Shown: one piece after another, positions 1 through 9,447 of the stretch
Numbering within the stretch: position 1 is the first letter of the stretch
Layout of the letters: each line of letters starts with the position of its first letter
Source: Rhizobacter sp. Root404
GTDB taxonomy: Bacteria > Pseudomonadota > Gammaproteobacteria > Burkholderiales > Burkholderiaceae_C
DNA: 64,000 nucleotides
Direction of reading: 5' to 3'
Assembly: GCF_001425865.1 (NCBI RefSeq)
Contig: NZ_LMDS01000005.1
Coordinates: forward strand, 310,001 to 374,000
Notes under the pieces: generated by a model
Databases searched by the model: none
The model's input: the letters and a program-made list of their open reading frames with translations, nothing else
Told to the model about the DNA's origin: nothing
Translations under genes and position numbers: made by a program

Positions 1-2774
1 AACATGTTCAGCGTCGAGCCGAACACCAGCAGGGTGAGCACCACGCCGATCAACGTCAGCGGCAGCGCGCTCATCAGCGCGATCGGCTGCAGGAAGCTCT
101 TGAACTGGCTCGCCAGGATCATGTAGATGAACACGATCGCCAGCGCCAGCGCGCCGATCGCGTACTGGAACGACTCGGTCATGTTCTTGGTCGAGCCGCC
201 GAAACTGTAGCGGTAGCCGGGCGGCCACGCGACGTTGTCGAGCACGGCCTTGATCTCGGCCGAGACCTCGCCCGAGCTGCGCCCGAACGCACTGGCGTCG
301 AAGTTGATCTCGCGGTTCAGGTCGCGGCGGTTGATCTGATTCGGCCCGGTGGAGGCGCGGATGTCGGCCACCTGCGACAGCCGCACCGAGCGCGGCGAGC
401 CGTCGGCCGCGGCGGGGACGTTGATCGGCGTGCGCTGCAGGTCGGCGATCGAGACGCGCGCGTCGGGGCTCAGGCGCACGTTGACGTCGTAGTTCTCGCC
501 GTCCGGGGCGCGCCAGTTGCCCACCGTGGTGCCGGCGATCATCGTGCGCAGGCTGGTCGCGAGCATGTTGACGTTCAGGCCGACATCGGAGGCGGCGTCG
601 CGCTTCACGTCGATCGAGACGGTCGGCTTGTCGGGCTTGAGCGTGCTGTCGAGGTCGACCAGGCCGCGGATCGCCTGCAGCTTCGGCGTGATCGTGCGCG
701 ACAGCCGCTCGAGCTCCGCCAGGTCAGGCCCCTGCACGGAGAACTGCAGGCTCTTGCCGCCGCCCAGGTCGGTGGTGCCGATGTTGGTGATCGTGATGCC
801 GGGGATGCGCGCGAGCTTGGCGCGCAGCGGCACCGCCATCTGGTCGATGCTGCGCACGCGGTCCTTGCGGTCGACCATGCGCACGTAGACCGCGCCGTAG
901 ATCTTGCCGGCGGCCTGGCCGCTGTTGATCGTCGTGACCGTGTACTTCACCTCGGGCAATTCGCGCAGCGCCGCGTCGATCTGCTTGGCGCGCGCCTCGG
1001 TCTGCTCGAGCGACGAACCGACCGGGGTGTAGAAATTGACCTGGGTCTCGGAGAAGTCCGCCTTCGGCACGAACTCGGCACCGAGCAGCGGGATCACGAA
1101 GAAGCTCGCGACGAAGGTCGCCAGCGCGATCGCCAACGTCGCCAGCTTGTGCTTCAGCGACCAGCCGAGGATGCGCTGGTAGGTGCGCGACAGCGCGTTG
1201 GTCAGGCGGTCGAACAGGTGCGTGACGCGGCCGATCGTCCTGTCGTAGCGGGTGACGCGGGGCGCATCCGGGTCGTGCTCGGCCGAGTGCGGGTCGTGCC
1301 AGACGCTCGAGAGCATCGGGTCGAGCGTGAAGCTGACGAACATCGAGATCAGCACCGCGGCGACGATCGTCAGGCCGAACTCGTGGAAGAACTTGCCGAC
1401 GATGCCGCCCATGAAGCCGATCGGCAGGAACACCGCGACGATCGACAGCGTGGTCGCGAGCACCGCCAGGCCGATCTCGTTGGTGCCGTCCAGTGCCGCC
1501 TGGTGCGCGCTCTTGCCCATCTGCACGTGCCGCACGATGTTCTCGCGCACGACGATCGCGTCGTCGATCAGCAAACCGACGCACAGGCTCAGCGCCATCA
1601 TCGTGATGCTGTTGATCGTGAAGCCGAACAGGTACATGAACAGGAACGTGCCGATCAGCGCGATCGGCAGCGTCAGGCCCGTGATGACCGTCGAGCGCCA
1701 CGAGTTCAGGAACAGGAACACGATCAGGATCGTCAGCGCCGCGCCTTCGAACAGCGTGCGCTTGACGTTCGCGACCGAGACGCGGATCGAGCGCGAGTTG
1801 TCGCGGTTCACCTCGACCGTGACGCCGGGCGGGAACAGCGGCTTGGCTTCCTTGAGCGCCTGCTGCAGCCCGTCGACCACCGCGATGGTGTTCTCCCCCT
1901 GCGATTTCTGCACGCTCAGCAGCACGGTGCGCTGGCCGTTGTAGAGCGCGACGCTGTCGATCTCCTGCGGGCCGTCAGCGACGTCGGCCACCTGCCACAG
2001 CTTGACCGGGCTGCCGTTGGCGCCGCGCCGTGCGACCACGATCTCGCGGAAGTCCTCGGGCCGCTGAAGGCGGGCGTTGATCTGCACCACGCGCTCCTGC
2101 TCGGGCGAGCGCAGCGAGCCCATCGGCAGCTCCTGGTTCTCGCTGCGCACCGCGGCGACGACCTGGTCGATGCTGACGCCGAGCGCGTCGAGCGCGGCCG
2201 GCTTGACGTACAGGTTGATCTCGCGCTCGGTGCCCCCGATCAAGCTGACCGAGCCGACGCCGCGCACGTTCTCGAGCTTCTTCTGCAGCACCTGGGTGGC
2301 CCAGGTGGTCAGCTCCTGCGGCGTCTTCTTGCCGTCGGTGGACAGCAGCGCGACGTTGAAGATCGGCACGCTCTGCGGGTCGAAGCGCGAGATGCGCGGC
2401 TCCTTGACCTCGTCACGCAGCAGCGGCCGGATCAGGCCGACCTTCTCGCGCACGTCGTCGGCCGCCTTGCGGCCGTCGACATCGAGGTTGAACTCGACGA
2501 TCACGACCGAGGTGCCCTCGTACGAGCGGGAGTAGAGCGAGCTGATGCCGGCGACGGTGTTGACCGCCTCCTCGACCTTCTTGGTGACCTCGCTCTCGAC
2601 GATCTCCGGCGACGCGCCGGGGTAGTCCATCACGACCACGACGGTCGGGAAGTCGATGTTCGGGAACTGGTCGACCGCGAGCCGCTGGTAGCTGAACAGG
2701 CCGAGCACGACGAACGCCAGCATGACCATCACGGCCATCACCGGGTTGCCGATCGAGACGCGGGTGAACCACAT
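1..2774 (-). CDS. RND efflux pump inner-membrane transporter (HAE1/AcrB family), C-terminus cut by window edge
   Basis: Inner-membrane proton/drug antiporter subunit of a tripartite efflux pump. The ATG at 2774 gives a first transmembrane helix followed by the family motif around DQFPNIDFPTV. An Asp-Asp pair in GLLIDDAIVVRENI matches the TM4 proton-relay aspartates of AcrB. About 924 codons are visible, against roughly 1,030-1,050 for the family, so about 110 C-terminal residues lie outside the window. It follows the adaptor gene by 4 bp on the same strand, under a TetR repressor, as in a regulator-adaptor-pump operon. The substrate cannot be told from sequence. It is not a duplicate of the second RND gene at 27547: the N-terminal sequences differ clearly. 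Confidence 0.95.
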   Translation of the reverse strand, partial: MWFTRVSIGNPVMAVMVMLAFVVLGLFSYQRLAVDQFPNIDFPTVVVVMDYPGASPEIVESEVTKKVEEAVNTVAGISSLYSRSYEGTSVVIVEFNLDVDGRKAADDVREKVGLIRPLLRDEVKEPRISRFDPQSVPIFNVALLSTDGKKTPQELTTWATQVLQKKLENVRGVGSVSLIGGTEREINLYVKPAALDALGVSIDQVVAAVRSENQELPMGSLRSPEQERVVQINARLQRPEDFREIVVARRGANGSPVKLWQVADVADGPQEIDSVALYNGQRTVLLSVQKSQGENTIAVVDGLQQALKEAKPLFPPGVTVEVNRDNSRSIRVSVANVKRTLFEGAALTILIVFLFLNSWRSTVITGLTLPIALIGTFLFMYLFGFTINSITMMALSLCVGLLIDDAIVVRENIVRHVQMGKSAHQAALDGTNEIGLAVLATTLSIVAVFLPIGFMGGIVGKFFHEFGLTIVAAVLISMFVSFTLDPMLSSVWHDPHSAEHDPDAPRVTRYDRTIGRVTHLFDRLTNALSRTYQRILGWSLKHKLATLAIALATFVASFFVIPLLGAEFVPKADFSETQVNFYTPVGSSLEQTEARAKQIDAALRELPEVKYTVTTINSGQAAGKIYGAVYVRMVDRKDRVRSIDQMAVPLRAKLARIPGITITNIGTTDLGGGKSLQFSVQGPDLAELERLSRTITPKLQAIRGLVDLDSTLKPDKPTVSIDVKRDAASDVGLNVNMLATSLRTMIAGTTVGNWRAPDGENYDVNVRLSPDARVSIADLQRTPINVPAAADGSPRSVRLSQVADIRASTGPNQINRRDLNREINFDASAFGRSSGEVSAEIKAVLDNVAWPPGYRYSFGGSTKNMTESFQYAIGALALAIVFIYMILASQFKSFLQPIALMSALPLTLIGVVLTLLVFGSTLNM

Positions 2775-2778
2775 GGGC

Positions 2779-3957
2779 TCAGCCGGGCGCGGACGCGGTC
2801 GGTGCGGGCGTGGCTGCCGGTGCCGCCGCGGGCGCGGACAGCTTGACGGCCGTGCCGTCGCGCAGCGCGCCGGCGCTGGCACGCAGCAGCACGTCGCCGG
2901 CGGTGGCACCGCTGAGCAGTTCGACGGCGGGCTCGCTGCGGCCGTCGATCAGCGCGGTGCCGCGCGCACCGAGCTCGACGGTGCGCTGCCGCACCTGCCC
3001 GCCTTGCACCGCGAGCACGTACGGCCGGGCCTGGTCGACGCGCACGCTGGCGACCGGCGCGACCAGCGCGTCGCGCCGCTGCAGTTCGATCTGGCCGCGC
3101 GCGAACAGGCCCTGGCGCAGCCCCGGCTGCGGCTGCAGCGCCAGGTAGACCAGCACCGCGCGCGTGCCCGCCTGCGTGCTGGGGTTGATGCGCGCCACGG
3201 TCGCGGTGGCCGGCTCGGCGAGGCCGTCGACATTCAGGCGGGCGGTCTGCCCGATCTGGACCGCGCCGACGTCCTCCGGCGCGACCGCCGCCTCGAGTTC
3301 GATGCGCGAGAGGTCGACGATCTCGATCACCTTCGCCTCGACCCCGACCCGCTCGCCCGGTTGCACGAAGCGTTGCGACACGATCCCGCCGATCGGCGCG
3401 ATCAGCTGCGAGTCGGCGCGCGACTTGCGCGCCAGCTCCGCCGCAGCGAGTGCGGCCTGGTAGCTGGCCGCGGCGCCGGCTTCGGTCGAGACCGAGGTCT
3501 CGAGGCCGGTGGCCGAGATGAAGCCTTGTTCGACCAGCGCGCGGTTGTTCGCGAGCGCTCGCTTGGCGATGTCGAGCTGGGTGCGCGCGGCGAGCGCCGT
3601 CTGCTCGGCCTGCTTGACCCGCCATTCGAACTCGACGGTGTCGAGCTGGCCCACCACCTGGCCCGCCTTGACGGCGTCGCCTTCACGCACCGTCAGGGTC
3701 TTGACCTCGGAGGCGATCCGCGCCTTGACGACCGCGCTGGTGACCGCCTTCAGTCCGCCCGAGACCGCCAGGGTGCGCGCCAGCGGCGCGACGCGCGCCG
3801 TGCCGACATCGGCCGGCCCCAGTTCCAGCGACTGCGGCGCGGCGACGGGTGCGTTGGCGGCCGCCTGCAGGCGTCGGCCCTTGACGATGCGCGCGCCGAG
3901 CGCGACGACCAACGCCACCGCGACCAGCGCGAGCGTCCATTTCATCCAGCGTTTCAT
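2779..3957 (-). CDS. RND efflux periplasmic adaptor (HlyD/MFP family)
   Basis: Periplasmic adaptor linking the RND pump to an outer-membrane channel. The 392-residue protein starts with MKRWMKW and a single hydrophobic anchor (about residues 6-22), with no lipobox. It then has the lipoyl half-motif region around TVREGDAVKAGQVVGQLD, an alpha-helical hairpin rich in Ala/Gln, and the beta-barrel domain. The C-terminal tail is Ala/Pro-rich and low in complexity. I chose the ATG at 3957 because it overlaps the stop of the upstream TetR gene (ATGA), implying translational coupling. The frame stays open far upstream, but that part is antisense or shadow sequence of tetR. No outer-membrane factor gene is visible in the window. 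Confidence 0.93.
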   Translation of the reverse strand: MKRWMKWTLALVAVALVVALGARIVKGRRLQAAANAPVAAPQSLELGPADVGTARVAPLARTLAVSGGLKAVTSAVVKARIASEVKTLTVREGDAVKAGQVVGQLDTVEFEWRVKQAEQTALAARTQLDIAKRALANNRALVEQGFISATGLETSVSTEAGAAASYQAALAAAELARKSRADSQLIAPIGGIVSQRFVQPGERVGVEAKVIEIVDLSRIELEAAVAPEDVGAVQIGQTARLNVDGLAEPATATVARINPSTQAGTRAVLVYLALQPQPGLRQGLFARGQIELQRRDALVAPVASVRVDQARPYVLAVQGGQVRQRTVELGARGTALIDGRSEPAVELLSGATAGDVLLRASAGALRDGTAVKLSAPAAAPAATPAPTASAPG

Positions 3958-4664
3958 GAGCGGGGCGGAGCCTTCTTTCGCGTGCCGGCGGAGGGCGCTG
4001 CGGGCGGGCGCCGCAGGCCGTTGACGACGGTGTCGATGTGGGTGTCGATGAAGCGGTGCGGATCGAGCTCGCGGCTGGGCAGGTGGCACGGGCCGATCGA
4101 ATGCCGGTGCAGGCACAGCATCAGGGTCGGGAAGATCAGCAGGTGCACGGTCTCGAACAGATGGACCGGGCGCAACTCGCCGGCATCGATGCCGCGCTGG
4201 AGTACGCGGGTGAACAGGGCGCGTCCGGGTTCGATCACCTCGTCCATGTAGAAGCGCGCGAAGTCCGGGAAGTTGCCCATCTCGGTCAGGATGATCTTGA
4301 AGATGCCCGAGGCCGGCGTCTCGCCGATGCGCTCCCACCAGGTGTGCATCAGCAGCGAGAGCAGCGCCTGGGTGTCGCCGTCGAAGCCCTCCGCGATGTC
4401 GGTGCCCTCGCGGATCAGCGCGCCGAGGTTTTCGCGCACGACGGCTTTCAGCAGTTCTTCCTTGCTCGGGTAGTAGAGGTAGAGCGTGCCCTTGGAGACG
4501 CCGGCGCGCGCGGCCACGTCCTCCGAGCGGGTGGCCGCGAACCCGCGTTCGACGAACAGCTCCAGCGCCGCGGCCAGCAGTTCCTGCGGTCGGGCCTCCT
4601 TGCGGCGCTGCCGCACGGAGGCGGGGCCGGTCGCAGACGTGCGGACGGAGGCAGGTGACTTCAT
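3954..4664 (-). CDS. TetR/AcrR family transcriptional repressor of the efflux operon
   Basis: 236-residue TetR-type regulator. After a basic N-terminal extension it has a canonical helix-turn-helix region (AARAGVSKGTLYLYYPSKEEL, split here as AARAGVSKGTLY then LYYPSKEEL, about residues 50-70), followed by an all-helical ligand domain. It is first in an operon with the adaptor and RND pump (ATGA overlap with the adaptor). The ATG at 4664 is chosen because the next base upstream begins an 18-bp perfect palindrome, so an upstream start would put the operator inside the gene. No Shine-Dalgarno fits before this ATG, and the transcript leader must be short. It probably represses its own operon and is released by a pump substrate. 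Confidence 0.93.
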   Translation of the reverse strand: MKSPASVRTSATGPASVRQRRKEARPQELLAAALELFVERGFAATRSEDVAARAGVSKGTLYLYYPSKEELLKAVVRENLGALIREGTDIAEGFDGDTQALLSLLMHTWWERIGETPASGIFKIILTEMGNFPDFARFYMDEVIEPGRALFTRVLQRGIDAGELRPVHLFETVHLLIFPTLMLCLHRHSIGPCHLPSRELDPHRFIDTHIDTVVNGLRRPPAAPSAGTRKKAPPRS

Positions 4665-4682
4665 ACTGACTGAGCAGTCAGT
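4665..4682. promoter_or_regulatory. TetR operator palindrome
   Basis: ACTGACTG-AG-CAGTCAGT is a perfect 8+8 bp inverted repeat with a 2-bp centre. It lies immediately next to the start codon of the TetR gene, in the 122-bp gap to divergent uppP. Size and symmetry fit a TetR-family operator. On the minus strand a TACATT hexamer (4684-4689) directly upstream is a plausible -10, so a bound repressor would cover the transcription start. Confidence 0.8.
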
Positions 4683-4786
4683 AATGTATCCGCACGTGTC
4701 GGCAGGGTCAAGGCGGGCGGCCGGGACACCGGGCCGCCCATCGGGGCATCGGTAAGATCGCGCGTCCTCAATCGCCGGAGTCACCG

Positions 4787-5611
4787 TTGGATCTGATCCT
4801 GTTGTTCAAAGCCGCCGTGATGGGCGTGGTCGAGGGCCTGACCGAGTTCCTGCCGATCTCGAGCACCGGCCACCTGATCCTCGCCGGTTCGCTGCTCGGC
4901 TTCAACGACGACAAGATGAAGGTGTTCGACATCGCGATCCAGACCGGTGCGATCGTCGCGGTGATCATCGTCTACTGGCAGCGGCTGCGCGAGACGATGG
5001 CCGGGCTGGGCAGCGACGCGAAGGCGCAGCGTTTCGCGATCAACGTGGCGATCGGTTTCGTGCCGGCCGTGGTGCTCGGGCTGCTGTTCGGCAAGGCGAT
5101 CAAGGCGCACCTGTTCACGCCGATCGTGGTCGCGAGCACCTTCATCATCGGCGGCTTCATCATCCTGTGGGCGGAGCGCCGCACCGCGGTGGCCACGCGC
5201 GTCGAGACGGTCGACGACATGACGCGGCTCGACGCGCTGAAGGTCGGCCTGGTGCAGTGCCTGGCGATGATCCCGGGCACCAGCCGCTCCGGCGCGACCA
5301 TCATCGGCGGCATGCTGCTCGGCCTGAGCCGGAAATGCGCGACCGACTACAGCTTCTTCCTCGCGATCCCGACGCTGGTCGGTGCCGGCCTCTACAGCCT
5401 CTACAAGGAGCGCGCGCTGCTGTCGGCCGCGGACATCCCGCTGTTCGGTGTCGGGTTGCTGTTCTCGTTCCTGTCGGCCTGGGTCTGCGTGCGCTGGCTG
5501 CTGCGCTACATCTCGACCCACACCTTCGTCGTGTTCGCCTGGTACCGGATCGCGTTCGGCATCGTCGTGCTGATCACGGCGTACAGCGGCCTCGTGACCT
5601 GGGCGGACTAG
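4787..5611 (+). CDS. uppP: Undecaprenyl-diphosphatase UppP/BacA
   Basis: Multi-pass membrane enzyme that dephosphorylates undecaprenyl diphosphate to recycle the lipid carrier for cell-wall synthesis; overexpression gives bacitracin resistance in other bacteria. The 274-residue product carries both family signatures, [14 protein letters not shown] near residue 17 and [10 protein letters not shown] near residue 165, with about eight hydrophobic helices between and after them. The start is a TTG at 4787, supported by a GGAG six bases upstream and by the N-terminus fitting the family. A TAAGAT hexamer (4753-4758) may be its -10. Its stop overlaps the stop of convergent trmB by 4 bp (CTAG). Confidence 0.97.
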   Translation: MDLILLFKAAVMGVVEGLTEFLPISSTGHLILAGSLLGFNDDKMKVFDIAIQTGAIVAVIIVYWQRLRETMAGLGSDAKAQRFAINVAIGFVPAVVLGLLFGKAIKAHLFTPIVVASTFIIGGFIILWAERRTAVATRVETVDDMTRLDALKVGLVQCLAMIPGTSRSGATIIGGMLLGLSRKCATDYSFFLAIPTLVGAGLYSLYKERALLSAADIPLFGVGLLFSFLSAWVCVRWLLRYISTHTFVVFAWYRIAFGIVVLITAYSGLVTWAD

Positions 5612-6306
5612 GGTTTGACGAACACCAGGTCCCAGACGCCGTGGCCGAGCCGCAGGCCGCGGTTCTCGAACTTGGTCAGCGGCCGGTAGTCGGGCTTGGG
5701 TGCGTAGCCGTCGGCGCTGTTGCGCAGCGCCGGCTCGGCCGACAGAACCTCCAGCATCTGCTCCGCGTACGGTTGCCAGTCGGTCGCGCAATGCAGGTAG
5801 CCGCCGGGCACCAGCCGGCTCGCCAGCAGCGTGACGAAGTCGGGCTGGATCAGTCGCCGCTTGTTGTGCTTCTTCTTGTGCCACGGGTCGGGGAAGAACA
5901 CGTGCACGCCGGCCAGGGAGCCCGGCGCGATCATCTGCTGCAGCACGTCGACCGCGTCGTGCTGGAGCAGGCGCAGGTTCGTCAGGCCGCGTTCGCCGAT
6001 CTGCTTGAGCAGCGCGCCGACACCGGGCGTGTGCACCTCGACGCCGATGAAGTCGGTGCCCGGCAGCGCCTGCGCGATGGCGGCGGTCGCGTCGCCCATG
6101 CCGAAGCCGATCTCGAGCACGCGCGGCGCGTCGCGACCGAAGGCCGCGGCGAAGTCGAACGGCGCAGCGGCGTACGGCAGCACGAAACGCGGGCCGAGTT
6201 CGGCCAGCGCGCGGGTCTGTCCCGGCCCCATCCGGCCGGCGCGCACCACGAAGCTGCGGATGCTGCGGCGTTCCGGTGACGCGGCGGGGTCGTTCGAGTC
6301 GGTCAT
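5608..6306 (-). CDS. trmB: tRNA (guanosine(46)-N7)-methyltransferase TrmB
   Basis: SAM-dependent enzyme that makes m7G46 in the variable loop of tRNAs. The 232-residue protein has the SAM-binding motif [12 protein letters not shown], the family motif [15 protein letters not shown], and the C-terminal TKFENRG. I chose ATG 6306 (MTDSNDP), which gives the usual length; a longer open frame upstream has no homologous look. It is convergent with uppP, sharing a CTAG stop overlap, and divergent from dacB across about 126 bp. Confidence 0.97.
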   Translation of the reverse strand: MTDSNDPAASPERRSIRSFVVRAGRMGPGQTRALAELGPRFVLPYAAAPFDFAAAFGRDAPRVLEIGFGMGDATAAIAQALPGTDFIGVEVHTPGVGALLKQIGERGLTNLRLLQHDAVDVLQQMIAPGSLAGVHVFFPDPWHKKKHNKRRLIQPDFVTLLASRLVPGGYLHCATDWQPYAEQMLEVLSAEPALRNSADGYAPKPDYRPLTKFENRGLRLGHGVWDLVFVKP

Positions 6307-6432
6307 CTGTGGCGTGAGCGCAAAAATTCGGCAGGCTGCATTGTGACGGCGGCCACGCAATGGCCCCGCACGCGCACAGGCCACACCGGAGCGGGGGACG
6401 GGACCGGCGCCGCGGCTGCTAGCCTCGCGCCC

Positions 6433-7917
6433 ATGTCCAAGCTGTCATGTCTCTGCGCACTCGGCGTCGCGCTGCTGGTCGCCCTGGGCGCCACGGCGGA
6501 GGCCGCGCCCAGGCGGGCGGCGCCCGCGCGCGAAGCGGCGGTCGGCCTGCCGGCGGCGGTGGCCGGCGCGATCAAGGCGTCCGGCCTGCCCGCGCAGAGC
6601 TTCGGCCTGTACGCGCAGGAGGTGATCGGCGAACGCACCGTGTTCGCGCTGAATGCCGAGCAGCCGTACACGATGGCGTCGACGACGAAGATCGTGACCT
6701 CGCTCGCCGCACTCGACCTGCTCGGGCCGTACTACCGTTGGCGCACCTCCGCGTTCGCGCTCGGCACCCTGGCCCAGGGCAAGCTCGTCGGCGATCTGCT
6801 GATCGTCGGCGGCGGCAACGCGCAACTGACGTCGCAGGGCCTGGCCGCGTGGTTCAAGCGCATGCACGACCAGGGCCTGCGCGAGATCGAGGGCGACATC
6901 GTGCTCGACCGCTACGCGTTCCAGCTCACGCCAGCCGACCACAAGGGCACGCCGCTGCAATCGGCCGGCGAGCCGCGCCATGTGTGGCCCGATGCGATGA
7001 CCCTCGACGAGGGCCAGCTCGACGTGGTCGTGCAGCCGTCGCGCGGCGGCCGGGCGGCGTTGAGCTTGCGGCCGGCGCTCAGCGACGTGCGGATCGACAA
7101 CCGCGTGTCGATGGGGGGCGGCTGCAATGTCGTGCCGATCTGGCAGGGCGGTCGGGATGGCCGCGCCACCGTGCTGGTCCAGGGCAGTTGGGGTTCGGCG
7201 TGCGGCACGCGCACCGTGAGCTTCGTGCCTCCGCCGGACAGCGGCATCGCGGCGCGCGCGTTGCCGGCCATGTGGGCGGCCGCGGGCGGCGTTCTGCGCG
7301 GCCGGGTCGTCTCCGCCGCGGTGGTGCCGGGCGTCAGCCCGATCCCGCTCGGGCCGGACGGCGAGCCGGTGCAGCCGCTGTCGTTCGACCGCTCCAAACC
7401 GCTGACGGAACTGGTGCGCGACATCAACAAGGTCAGCGACAACGTCGGTGCGCGCAACCTGATGCTTTCTCTCTCGCCCGGCTTTCCCGCGCGGCCGGCC
7501 ACCTTGACCGGTGCGAAGCGGACCATGACCTTGTGGCTGCGCGAGCAGGGTCTGGCCGATGGCGACATCGAGGTCGAGAACGGGTCCGGCCTGTCGCACA
7601 GCGAGCGGGCCAAGCCGCGGGCGCTGGTGCAGTTGCTGCGCAAGGCCTGGCGCGCGGCGCAGGCGCAGGCATTCTTCGAGTCGCTGCCGATCGCCGGCGT
7701 CGACGGCACGATGAAGGGAAGGCTGGTGGGCAGCCGCGCCGCAGGCCAGGCGTACCTCAAGACCGGCACCCTGAACGACACCCGGGCGCTTGCCGGGTAC
7801 GTCCACGGGGCGAGCGGCAAGATGTATGCGGTGGCCCTGATGGTCAACAGTGCCGACCCCGCCGCCGGCCGGCCCGCGCTGGACGCGATGGTGGCCTGGC
7901 TCGCCAGGAACGGCTGA
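6433..7917 (+). CDS. dacB: D-alanyl-D-alanine carboxypeptidase/endopeptidase (PBP4 type, peptidase S13)
   Basis: Periplasmic low-molecular-weight penicillin-binding protein that trims or cleaves peptidoglycan cross-links. The 494-residue protein begins with a signal peptide ([20 protein letters not shown], cleavage near residue 24). It has all three serine-active-site motifs: S83-T-T-K86, S335-D-N337 and K443-T-G445. The insert between motifs 1 and 2 is about 250 residues, typical of the S13 class rather than DacA. ATG 6433 is chosen because it begins the signal peptide. A TAGCCT hexamer ends only 7 bases before it, and there is no Shine-Dalgarno. Confidence 0.95.
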   Translation: MSKLSCLCALGVALLVALGATAEAAPRRAAPAREAAVGLPAAVAGAIKASGLPAQSFGLYAQEVIGERTVFALNAEQPYTMASTTKIVTSLAALDLLGPYYRWRTSAFALGTLAQGKLVGDLLIVGGGNAQLTSQGLAAWFKRMHDQGLREIEGDIVLDRYAFQLTPADHKGTPLQSAGEPRHVWPDAMTLDEGQLDVVVQPSRGGRAALSLRPALSDVRIDNRVSMGGGCNVVPIWQGGRDGRATVLVQGSWGSACGTRTVSFVPPPDSGIAARALPAMWAAAGGVLRGRVVSAAVVPGVSPIPLGPDGEPVQPLSFDRSKPLTELVRDINKVSDNVGARNLMLSLSPGFPARPATLTGAKRTMTLWLREQGLADGDIEVENGSGLSHSERAKPRALVQLLRKAWRAAQAQAFFESLPIAGVDGTMKGRLVGSRAAGQAYLKTGTLNDTRALAGYVHGASGKMYAVALMVNSADPAAGRPALDAMVAWLARNG

Positions 7918-7983
7918 ACCGCGCGCCGCGACGCCACGACTGGCGCGCCGGAACAGCGCCTGCGCATGGGATGATTGTCGCAA

Positions 7984-9120
7984 ATGCGCATGCTGTACCT
8001 CACGCTGGCCGACATCGACGACCGCTCCTATGGCGGTGCGATCCGCAGTCACCAGATCCGCGAGGCGCTGCTGCAGGTGGGCGAGGTGGACACGCTGGTG
8101 ATCCACGGCGCCCCGTCGACCCGGCTCGACACCGAGTGGCAGCCGGGGCGCGTCAAGCGCGCCCTCTATGCGCGCGGCAGTGGCAGGCTGCATCAACTGG
8201 GACAGCGGCTGGCGATCCGCCGCCACGTCGCCGCCGTGGTGCGCGCCGGCGGCTACGACGTCATCGTGGCGCGCTACATCGGCCTGGCGCTGTTTGTGCC
8301 GCTCCGCGCCTGGACGCGTCTGGTGGTCGATGCGGACGACATGTTCAAGTCGATCTCTCCCAACCTGCCGGTGTCGCTGCGGGTGCGCGCCGCGCTGGGG
8401 CTGCGCAATTTCGCGGCCCGCCTGGCGCTGACCCGCGCGGCGCATGTCTGGTACGTCAACCCCGCCGACGGGGCGCGACTGAAAGCGCGCGCGCTGTCCT
8501 GGGTTCCGAACACCGTGCTTGCGCCGGATGCCGGACGCGCGCGCCCGGCGCCGGTGCCCGGCCGGATCCTGATGGTCGGCTACTTCGACCATCCGCCGAA
8601 CGCGCGGGGGTTGCTCTGGTTCGCGACCGAGGTCCTGCCGTCGCTGGTGGCAGAGTTCCCGCAGGTCGAGTTGCATGTCGTCGGCAGGTACCCCTCGATC
8701 CTGGCGGCGACGCTGCACCGCGATGCGATCCATTTCCACGGTTTCGTCGATGCGCTGGCGGCCGAATACGACCGTGCGGCGCTGGTGGTCGCGCCGATCC
8801 AGTCGGGCGGCGGCACCCAGATCAAGGTGATCGACGCGCTGGTTCACGGCCGACCGCTGGTGGCCTCGCGCTTCGCGCATGCCGGCTTCGACAGGGAACT
8901 GACCAACGGCCTGCACTTGCGCGTGGCCGATGCCGCCGCGGCCTGGGTGCGGCAATGCGCCGAGCTGCTGCGCGATCCAAAAGCGGCCGAGGCGATGGCC
9001 GAGCGCGGGCGTTGTGCGGTGGCGGCGGGCGGCCTGCAGCGCGTCAACGACACGGTTCGCGACACCGTGATCGCCATCGCCGGCCGCGGTGCCGACCGGC
9101 AGCGCACGGCGAGCGCCTGA
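7984..9120 (+). CDS. Glycosyltransferase family 4/1-like
   Basis: Probable GT-B-fold sugar transferase acting in the cytoplasm or at the inner membrane face on a surface glycan. The 378-residue protein has an N-terminal acceptor domain that opens with MLYLTLADIDD. The C-terminal Rossmann domain is clear: GRILMVGYFDHPPN, then the nucleotide-sugar loop GGGTQIKVIDALVHGRPLV. The ATG at 7984 is preferred to a TTG nine bases upstream. It stands alone: no other polysaccharide genes flank it, so the acceptor is unknown. It ends 31 bp before the tRNA-Gly gene. Confidence 0.85.
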   Translation: MRMLYLTLADIDDRSYGGAIRSHQIREALLQVGEVDTLVIHGAPSTRLDTEWQPGRVKRALYARGSGRLHQLGQRLAIRRHVAAVVRAGGYDVIVARYIGLALFVPLRAWTRLVVDADDMFKSISPNLPVSLRVRAALGLRNFAARLALTRAAHVWYVNPADGARLKARALSWVPNTVLAPDAGRARPAPVPGRILMVGYFDHPPNARGLLWFATEVLPSLVAEFPQVELHVVGRYPSILAATLHRDAIHFHGFVDALAAEYDRAALVVAPIQSGGGTQIKVIDALVHGRPLVASRFAHAGFDRELTNGLHLRVADAAAAWVRQCAELLRDPKAAEAMAERGRCAVAAGGLQRVNDTVRDTVIAIAGRGADRQRTASA

Positions 9121-9134
9121 GCGCGTCCGCGCGC

Positions 9135-9140
9135 TAGAAT
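9135..9140 (+). promoter_or_regulatory. Possible -10 element for tRNA-Gly
   Basis: TAGAAT lies 11 bp before the first base of the mature tRNA, matching five of six positions of the sigma-70 -10. No convincing -35 is seen at 16-18 bp upstream, inside the end of the glycosyltransferase gene. Confidence 0.4.
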
Positions 9141-9151
9141 CGCGCCCAGCC

Positions 9152-9225
9152 GCGGGTGTAGTTCAATGGTAGAACGGCAGCTTCCCAAGCTTCATACAGG
9201 GGTTCGATTCCCCTCACCCGCTCCA
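9152..9225 (+). tRNA. tRNA-Gly (anticodon CCC)
   Basis: 74 nt including an encoded TCCA end (discriminator U then CCA). The acceptor GCGGGTG pairs with CACCCGC, the D-stem is GTTC/GAAC and the T-stem is AGGGG/CCCCT, with a normal TTCGATT loop. The anticodon loop TTCCCAA gives anticodon CCC, which reads GGG. The anticodon stem GCAGC/GCTTC has one C-U mismatch at pair 28-42. The E. coli homologue is closely similar elsewhere. Confidence 0.97.
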
Positions 9226-9447
9226 GCCTGAAGGCTCCGCCTCGGCTGCACGCACCGGTCCGGCGAGCGTTACATCGACTTTCGTCGGTTGCGTGGGACT
9301 GACCCGATCCGCAGATAGAGTTCGTCCGGCCCAGCGCCTGGCAGTGACGTGAGAACGACGTCCGCTCACCGGAACCGCGCCGGGCGACTTCGTCATTCCG
9401 TCGGACGTTCGCGTTCCTCAGTTCTCTTCCTCTTCTCGACACACCAC

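Noticed and set aside
1149..2846. Plus-strand frame of 565 codons opposite the first RND pump
   Set aside because: Antisense shadow with Arg/Asp/His-rich translation; the minus strand encodes conserved RND motifs.
9226..9447. Search for an attachment-site repeat or integrase behind the tRNA
   Set aside because: No repeat of the tRNA 3' end and no recombinase gene were seen within the window.
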